DNA of 64,000 nucleotides from Paenibacillus brasilensis (GTDB lineage Bacteria > Bacillota > Bacilli > Paenibacillales > Paenibacillaceae): the NCBI RefSeq assembly GCF_009363115.1, contig NZ_CP045298.1, positions 5,453,501 through 5,517,500 on the forward strand, written 5' to 3'. Position numbers and translations under genes: made by a program. Each line of letters starts with the position of its first letter. Within the stretch, counting starts at the first letter, position 1. Shown piece after piece: positions 60,564-64,000 of the stretch. The notes under the pieces were generated by a model. It was not told the DNA's origin, did not search any database, and saw only the letters and a program-made list of their open reading frames with translations.

Positions 60564-61256
60564 TTATGTGAATAGCTTAACCAGATGAGGCGTTTTGGAC
60601 GCAAAGCCCTCTGCATATGAAATCAGTTTTCGCTGACCCAACAAAGAGTCCCGGGCTTTCACACGCTCTACATATCCCTGATTTAACGGCGTAGCTACCG
60701 TATCCTTACCTGGTGCAGCCTGAAATTGCGAAGCATAGCTTAACAGCGATTGCTCCTTGGCTTCATAGTGCTCGGTGATGTCCACGATCAGGTCCGTTCT
60801 GCCGATGTCATTAATAAAATAAAAATATAATTGCTCCACCTGAACCGCAGGTTTTTCTGACATAAAGCGTCGTAGCTTGGCGTTAAACACCGCTTCCTCC
60901 ACCAGTTTGCTGCACATAACATGATCCGGGTGCCGATCCTCCCAATATGGAGCAAATACGATTTTGGGTGCATGACGCCTGATCTCTGCTGTAACTGCAG
61001 CTACATGCTCAGGTGTCACATATAATCCACGGTCAGGCAGTCCCAGATTCGTCCGCACGGCAAGCCCCAGCACTTTCGATGCGTGCTCAGCTTCTGCCAA
61101 ACGAGTATCCACATCCCCATTGGAGGACATTTCAGCCCGTGTCAAATCGCACACGCCCACTTTTAAACCAGCGGCTGTATGCTTGGCAATCGTGCCCCCC
61201 ATGCCTATCTCTGCATCGTCGGCATGAGCACCAAAAATCAGGATGTCCAGCGTCAT
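60564..61256 (-). CDS. bshB1: Bacillithiol biosynthesis deacetylase BshB1
   Basis: The 230-residue LmbE/PIG-L-type zinc deacetylase has AHADDAEIGMGGTIAKHTAA (AHxDD motif, about 10), FAPYWEDRHPDHVMCSKLVE (HPDH) and a C-terminal RDSLLGQRKLISYAEGF. It deacetylates GlcNAc-malate. Its start overlaps the mgsA stop by 4 nt. It works directly with the downstream bshA product. Confidence 0.95.
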   Translation of the reverse strand: MTLDILIFGAHADDAEIGMGGTIAKHTAAGLKVGVCDLTRAEMSSNGDVDTRLAEAEHASKVLGLAVRTNLGLPDRGLYVTPEHVAAVTAEIRRHAPKIVFAPYWEDRHPDHVMCSKLVEEAVFNAKLRRFMSEKPAVQVEQLYFYFINDIGRTDLIVDITEHYEAKEQSLLSYASQFQAAPGKDTVATPLNQGYVERVKARDSLLGQRKLISYAEGFASKTPHLVKLFT

Positions 61257-61690
61257 TTCACATCACCCAACTCGTCAATGCCCGGTTTATATTTATGTAC
61301 CAGCTCACGCCATGCAAAATCGCCGCGATCCAGCGCCTTAACCAGTATTTCAGCCGTTGCAACATTAGTTGCCAAAGGGATCCCCTGCACGTCACACAGA
61401 CGCAGCAACGCACTAATATCCGGCTCATGCGGCTGTGCCATTAACGGGTCACGCAAGAATATAATCATATCCATTTCGTTTTGTGCAACCAAGGCTCCGA
61501 TTTGCTGGTCTCCCCCAAGCGGTCCTGACATGAAACGGTGAATTTGAAGCTTTGTTTGCTCCATAATGCGCAGACCTGTCGTGCCTGTTGAATACAATTG
61601 ATGGTCTGTAAACACATGCTCATATGCCGTTGCAAAATTAACAATTTCATCCTTTTTACGATCATGCGCTATAAATGCAATCTTTAACAT
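61253..61690 (-). CDS. mgsA: Methylglyoxal synthase
   Basis: The 145-residue enzyme converts dihydroxyacetone phosphate to methylglyoxal. Seen are AFIAHDRKKDEIVNFA, LYSTGTTGLRI and the active-site SGPLGGDQQIGALVA with FLRDPLMAQPHEPDI. I chose ATG 61690 because AGGAGG lies 8 nt upstream. Next to bacillithiol genes this makes sense, since bacillithiol detoxifies methylglyoxal; that link is inference. Confidence 0.96.
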   Translation of the reverse strand: MLKIAFIAHDRKKDEIVNFATAYEHVFTDHQLYSTGTTGLRIMEQTKLQIHRFMSGPLGGDQQIGALVAQNEMDMIIFLRDPLMAQPHEPDISALLRLCDVQGIPLATNVATAEILVKALDRGDFAWRELVHKYKPGIDELGDVK

Positions 61691-61747
61691 TCGAAATTCC
61701 TCCTGCCTCATTCTATAATTCCGTTCGTCAATTCATTCGCATTATTC

Positions 61748-62551
61748 TTAATCAATGTAATGCTCAAACCCGTATACAAGTCCCGGCTGCTCCATGACTT
61801 TTTGAATACCGATTTTGACACCAGGCATATAGCCAGCCCGCTCATAAGAGTCCTGACGGATTTTAAGGGATTGTCCAAATCCTCCGAATATCACTTCCTG
61901 CTGCGCGAATACGCCGGGGAGCCGGACACTATGGATACGAAAGCCTTGATAGTAACCGCCACGTGATCCCTCAAGGGTTTCCTCCTCTTCCGGATTGCCC
62001 TGTCGCAGCTCCTGGCGTTGCTCCGCAATCAGCTCTGCAGTCTTGATGGCTGTTCCGGAAGGCGCGTCCAATTTTTGGTCACCATGATATTCGATGATTT
62101 CCAAATGCGGGAAGTATTTTGCAGCCTGAGCCGCAAAGCGCATCATCAAAATGACTCCAATGGAGAAGTTAGGCGCAATCAGACCACCGATTTGCTGTTC
62201 CCGGCACTGCTTGTCCAGTTCATCAATCTGCTCGGGTGTTAACCCTGTGGTTCCGATAACCGGACGAACTCCATGCTTGATAGCAAGCGCTGTATGTGCG
62301 TACGCAAAACGCGGCCCCGTAAAATCGACCATGACATCTGGTCGACCATCCAGCAAAGCCTGCTCCACGTCCTCTACAATAGCGATGCCCGCTTCCTTCA
62401 GTCCGACGAGAAGGCCGGCATCACTGCCGGCGTGCGTTCTGTTCACTGCGGCCACAAGCTGTAGTTCCTCATCCTGGAGAACCAACTTGACAACCTCACG
62501 GCCCATACGCCCTGCTGCACCTACGACAGCTACTTTTATTGGTTCTGACAT
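61748..62551 (-). CDS. dapB: 4-hydroxy-tetrahydrodipicolinate reductase
   Basis: The 267-residue lysine and peptidoglycan-precursor enzyme has VAVVGAAGRMGREVVKLVL (nucleotide binding), VDFTGPRFAY, IGTTGLTPEQ, EYHGDQKLDAPSGTA (catalytic His-Lys, usually EHHxxKxDAPSGTA; here the second position is Tyr) and the C-terminal GFEHYID. It precedes mgsA. Confidence 0.95.
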   Translation of the reverse strand: MSEPIKVAVVGAAGRMGREVVKLVLQDEELQLVAAVNRTHAGSDAGLLVGLKEAGIAIVEDVEQALLDGRPDVMVDFTGPRFAYAHTALAIKHGVRPVIGTTGLTPEQIDELDKQCREQQIGGLIAPNFSIGVILMMRFAAQAAKYFPHLEIIEYHGDQKLDAPSGTAIKTAELIAEQRQELRQGNPEEEETLEGSRGGYYQGFRIHSVRLPGVFAQQEVIFGGFGQSLKIRQDSYERAGYMPGVKIGIQKVMEQPGLVYGFEHYID

Positions 62552-62582
62552 ATCCCTACAACTCCTTATGCATCAATTTGTG

Positions 62583-63101
62583 CTAGATTTGTTCATTCAT
62601 CTGTTGGCATAACTTCTTCATGAGATTGGCAAGCTGTACATTGTGAGGAAACAATGCAGCCGCCTCACGGGCAGCCTGCACAGCCAGCTCATATTCACTC
62701 AATTCATCATAAATCAATGCGAGCAGCATAAATGCATCACCGCATAGCGGATCAAGAGCAATTGCCTGTTCCAGCAGCAAGATCGCATCTCGATGCAGCT
62801 GTGATGTAATTTTTTCTACATCTAGCATCTTTCTGGCCTTCTCCGTGAGTTGCCTGGCTTGCTGCGCATGCAGATGAAGCACATATTCATCCTGCTGTGG
62901 AGCCAGACGAACTGCGTGCTCTGCATAGGCGAGCGCCTGCTCCAAACGTCCACTGCGAGCATAGGTCACCGAACACCGGAAATAATGCTCCGCATGATCA
63001 GGCTGGGCTGAAATCGCTTTTTCAAACCATTCCACGGCCTGCTCAAAATCGTTCTGCAAAATGCATTGGTAAGCTTTCTGGACGTATTCCTCCGCCTTCA
63101 T
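62583..63101 (-). CDS. TPR-repeat protein
   Basis: The 172-residue helical protein has at least four tetratricopeptide units (AYQCILQNDFEQAVEWFEKA, YFRCSVTYARSGRLEQALAY, ILLLEQAIALDPLCGDAFML and LALIYDELSEYELAVQAARE). ATG 63101 has GGAGGTG 7 nt upstream; the longer frame to 63146 does not. It lies between mazG and dapB in the same operon. Partners unknown. Confidence 0.82.
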   Translation of the reverse strand: MKAEEYVQKAYQCILQNDFEQAVEWFEKAISAQPDHAEHYFRCSVTYARSGRLEQALAYAEHAVRLAPQQDEYVLHLHAQQARQLTEKARKMLDVEKITSQLHRDAILLLEQAIALDPLCGDAFMLLALIYDELSEYELAVQAAREAAALFPHNVQLANLMKKLCQQMNEQI

Positions 63102-63151
63102 GACACTGCACCTCCGGGTAACCGGTTTGGTACAGCATATGTACAAAACGC

Positions 63152-63481
63152 CTAATCGGTGTCCTTTTTGGTCCAGCGATTCGCGTCACGTGTGTTAAAT
63201 TTATGCATGACCTTGTCATGAGCCTCGGTCAAATTTATACCCAGCGAATTCGCAAAGCAAACCGTAATGAACAAAATATCCCCCAGCTCCAGCTCAATAG
63301 AATTGTCAGCCTCATCCGTTTTTTTCGGTTTTTCGCCAAAGGAGTGATTCACTTCCCTCGCCAGTTCTCCGACTTCCTCAGACATCCGGGCCAGCATCGC
63401 CAAAGGGCTAAAATACCCTTCCTTGAATTGAGATATATACTGATCTACCTCACGTTGAATATCATCTAACGATTTTTCCAT
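63152..63481 (-). CDS. ypjD: MazG-like nucleotide pyrophosphohydrolase (YpjD type)
   Basis: The 109-residue MazG-fold protein has the metal-binding motif EEVGELAREVNH (E-x2-E...) and ELGDILFITVCFANSLGI (E-x2-D). It probably cleaves abnormal nucleoside triphosphates. I chose ATG 63481 with GGGGGA 11 nt upstream. Its position ahead of dapB and mgsA matches B. subtilis ypjD. Confidence 0.92.
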   Translation of the reverse strand: MEKSLDDIQREVDQYISQFKEGYFSPLAMLARMSEEVGELAREVNHSFGEKPKKTDEADNSIELELGDILFITVCFANSLGINLTEAHDKVMHKFNTRDANRWTKKDTD

Positions 63482-63517
63482 GAAGCATACAATCCCCCTA
63501 TGTGCAGGTTTATTCAT

Positions 63518-63546
63518 ATGTTATCGTAAAGCACATTTTAAAACAA
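63518..63546 (-). promoter_or_regulatory. Candidate promoter of the ypjD-birA operon
   Basis: TTGTTT and TAACAT are 17 bp apart on the minus strand, about 40 bp before the mazG-like start. Eight genes follow without an obvious terminator down to birA. Confidence 0.4.
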
Positions 63547-63693
63547 ATTTTTTTTAAATTGAACTTGCGCCTCCATCTTGTAATCATTAGACTTTTAAAC
63601 CTACCATAAAAAGGTATACTAAACATAAGGATCTACGGTTTTCCCAAATTACAAGAAATCGTTCATCACCAAACTGCTATTGCGAGGGATTAT

Positions 63694-64000
63694 ATGAAGA
63701 TATCCAAATTCATCGAACAGCTTAAAATCATTTTACCCATTCTGCTCGGCACTGCTATCTATGCATTCGGTCTGCTGTATTTCATTATACCCAGTAAACT
63801 GATGGAAGGCGGCATTACAGGGATTACGCTATTGCTGAATTATGCTTTTTCGATTTCCCCCTCGCTCTCCACATTACTCCTGAATATTCCTTTATTTTTG
63901 ATCGGATGGAAAATGCTTGGCGGCAAGCAAATTATATATACGGGGGTAGGTATCGGATCGCTCACTTTTTTTCTGTGGCTGTTTGAAAAAATGATTCATC
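63694..64000 (+). CDS. YitT-family membrane protein, 5' part only
   Basis: About 102 codons are visible before the window ends. ATG 63694 has GAGGGA upstream. Three membrane helices can be seen (IILPILLGTAIYAFGLLYFI, then GITGITLLLNYAF and LLNIPLFLIGWKML) with the IPSKLMEGGITG turn typical of the YitT/DUF161 family. It is divergent from ypjD; B. subtilis has the YitT-like ypjC near the same place. Transport or regulatory function is not established. Confidence 0.85.
   Translation, partial: MKISKFIEQLKIILPILLGTAIYAFGLLYFIIPSKLMEGGITGITLLLNYAFSISPSLSTLLLNIPLFLIGWKMLGGKQIIYTGVGIGSLTFFLWLFEKMIH

Overview
The window looks like chromosomal DNA of a Paenibacillus of the P. polymyxa type. Supporting signs are strong AGGAGG-type ribosome binding sites, a B. 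subtilis-like housekeeping order (ypjD-dapB-mgsA-bshB1-bshA-cca-birA-panBCD-dinG, then ypmB, asnS, dnaD), genes for bacillithiol synthesis, copper-amine-oxidase-type stalk domains on the cell-wall amidases, and a mixed-acid/butanediol fermentation repertoire. I saw no rRNA or tRNA genes, CRISPR array, prophage or transposase. Species assignment is inference.

Layout. 1-10.8 kb (minus strand): a tandem dynamin-like GTPase cut by the window edge, endonuclease III, a GerMN lipoprotein, two paralogous secreted N-acetylmuramoyl-L-alanine amidases, and leuCD. 11.2-22.9 kb: a histidine-rich YmaF protein, then a hydrogen-metabolism island. On the plus strand this holds DUF2294, a formate dehydrogenase H-like enzyme, two four-cluster ferredoxins, an [FeFe]-hydrogenase, an aspartase and hydF. 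Converging on the minus strand are hydG and hydE. Both arms start at promoters with a 16-bp Fnr/Rex-like palindrome centred at -41.5. 23-26 kb: alkaline phosphatase, a LysR regulator and a decayed small gene. 26.7-35.3 kb: methionine salvage (mtnU, mtnE, mtnWXB) interleaved with proline synthesis (proB-proA-proC) behind a proline-type T-box. 35.4-39.4 kb: a flavin reductase and an ECF sigma/anti-sigma/membrane-protein operon. 39.6-45.9 kb: dnaD, asnS, ackA, hbd, and a small FtsH-like protease with its partner. 46.5-47.4 kb: a budC-type butanediol dehydrogenase flanked on both sides by inverted copies of a structured repeat and by twin terminators. 48-63.5 kb: ypmB, mtaD, rex, dinG, panBCD, birA, cca, bshA, bshB1, mgsA, dapB and mazG (minus strand), then the start of a YitT-family gene on the plus strand.

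How the genes work together. The hydrogen island is a self-contained soluble formate-to-H2 module (formate oxidation, ferredoxin relay, H2 evolution) plus its three H-cluster maturases, with no membrane subunit visible. With ackA, mgsA, budC and the redox sensor rex it forms a fermentation theme. The proBAC-mtnWXB string appears to be one operon, placing methionine salvage under proline-tRNA control.

The most novel-looking signal is a roughly 107-112 nt element present three times (27735-27841, 46216-46327, 47908-48014). Its internal-loop sequences are conserved, but the two flanking helices have different sequences in each copy while staying complementary. That is covariation typical of a selected fold. 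Several gene starts were moved from the longest open frame to the codon with the best ribosome binding site, as stated in each entry.
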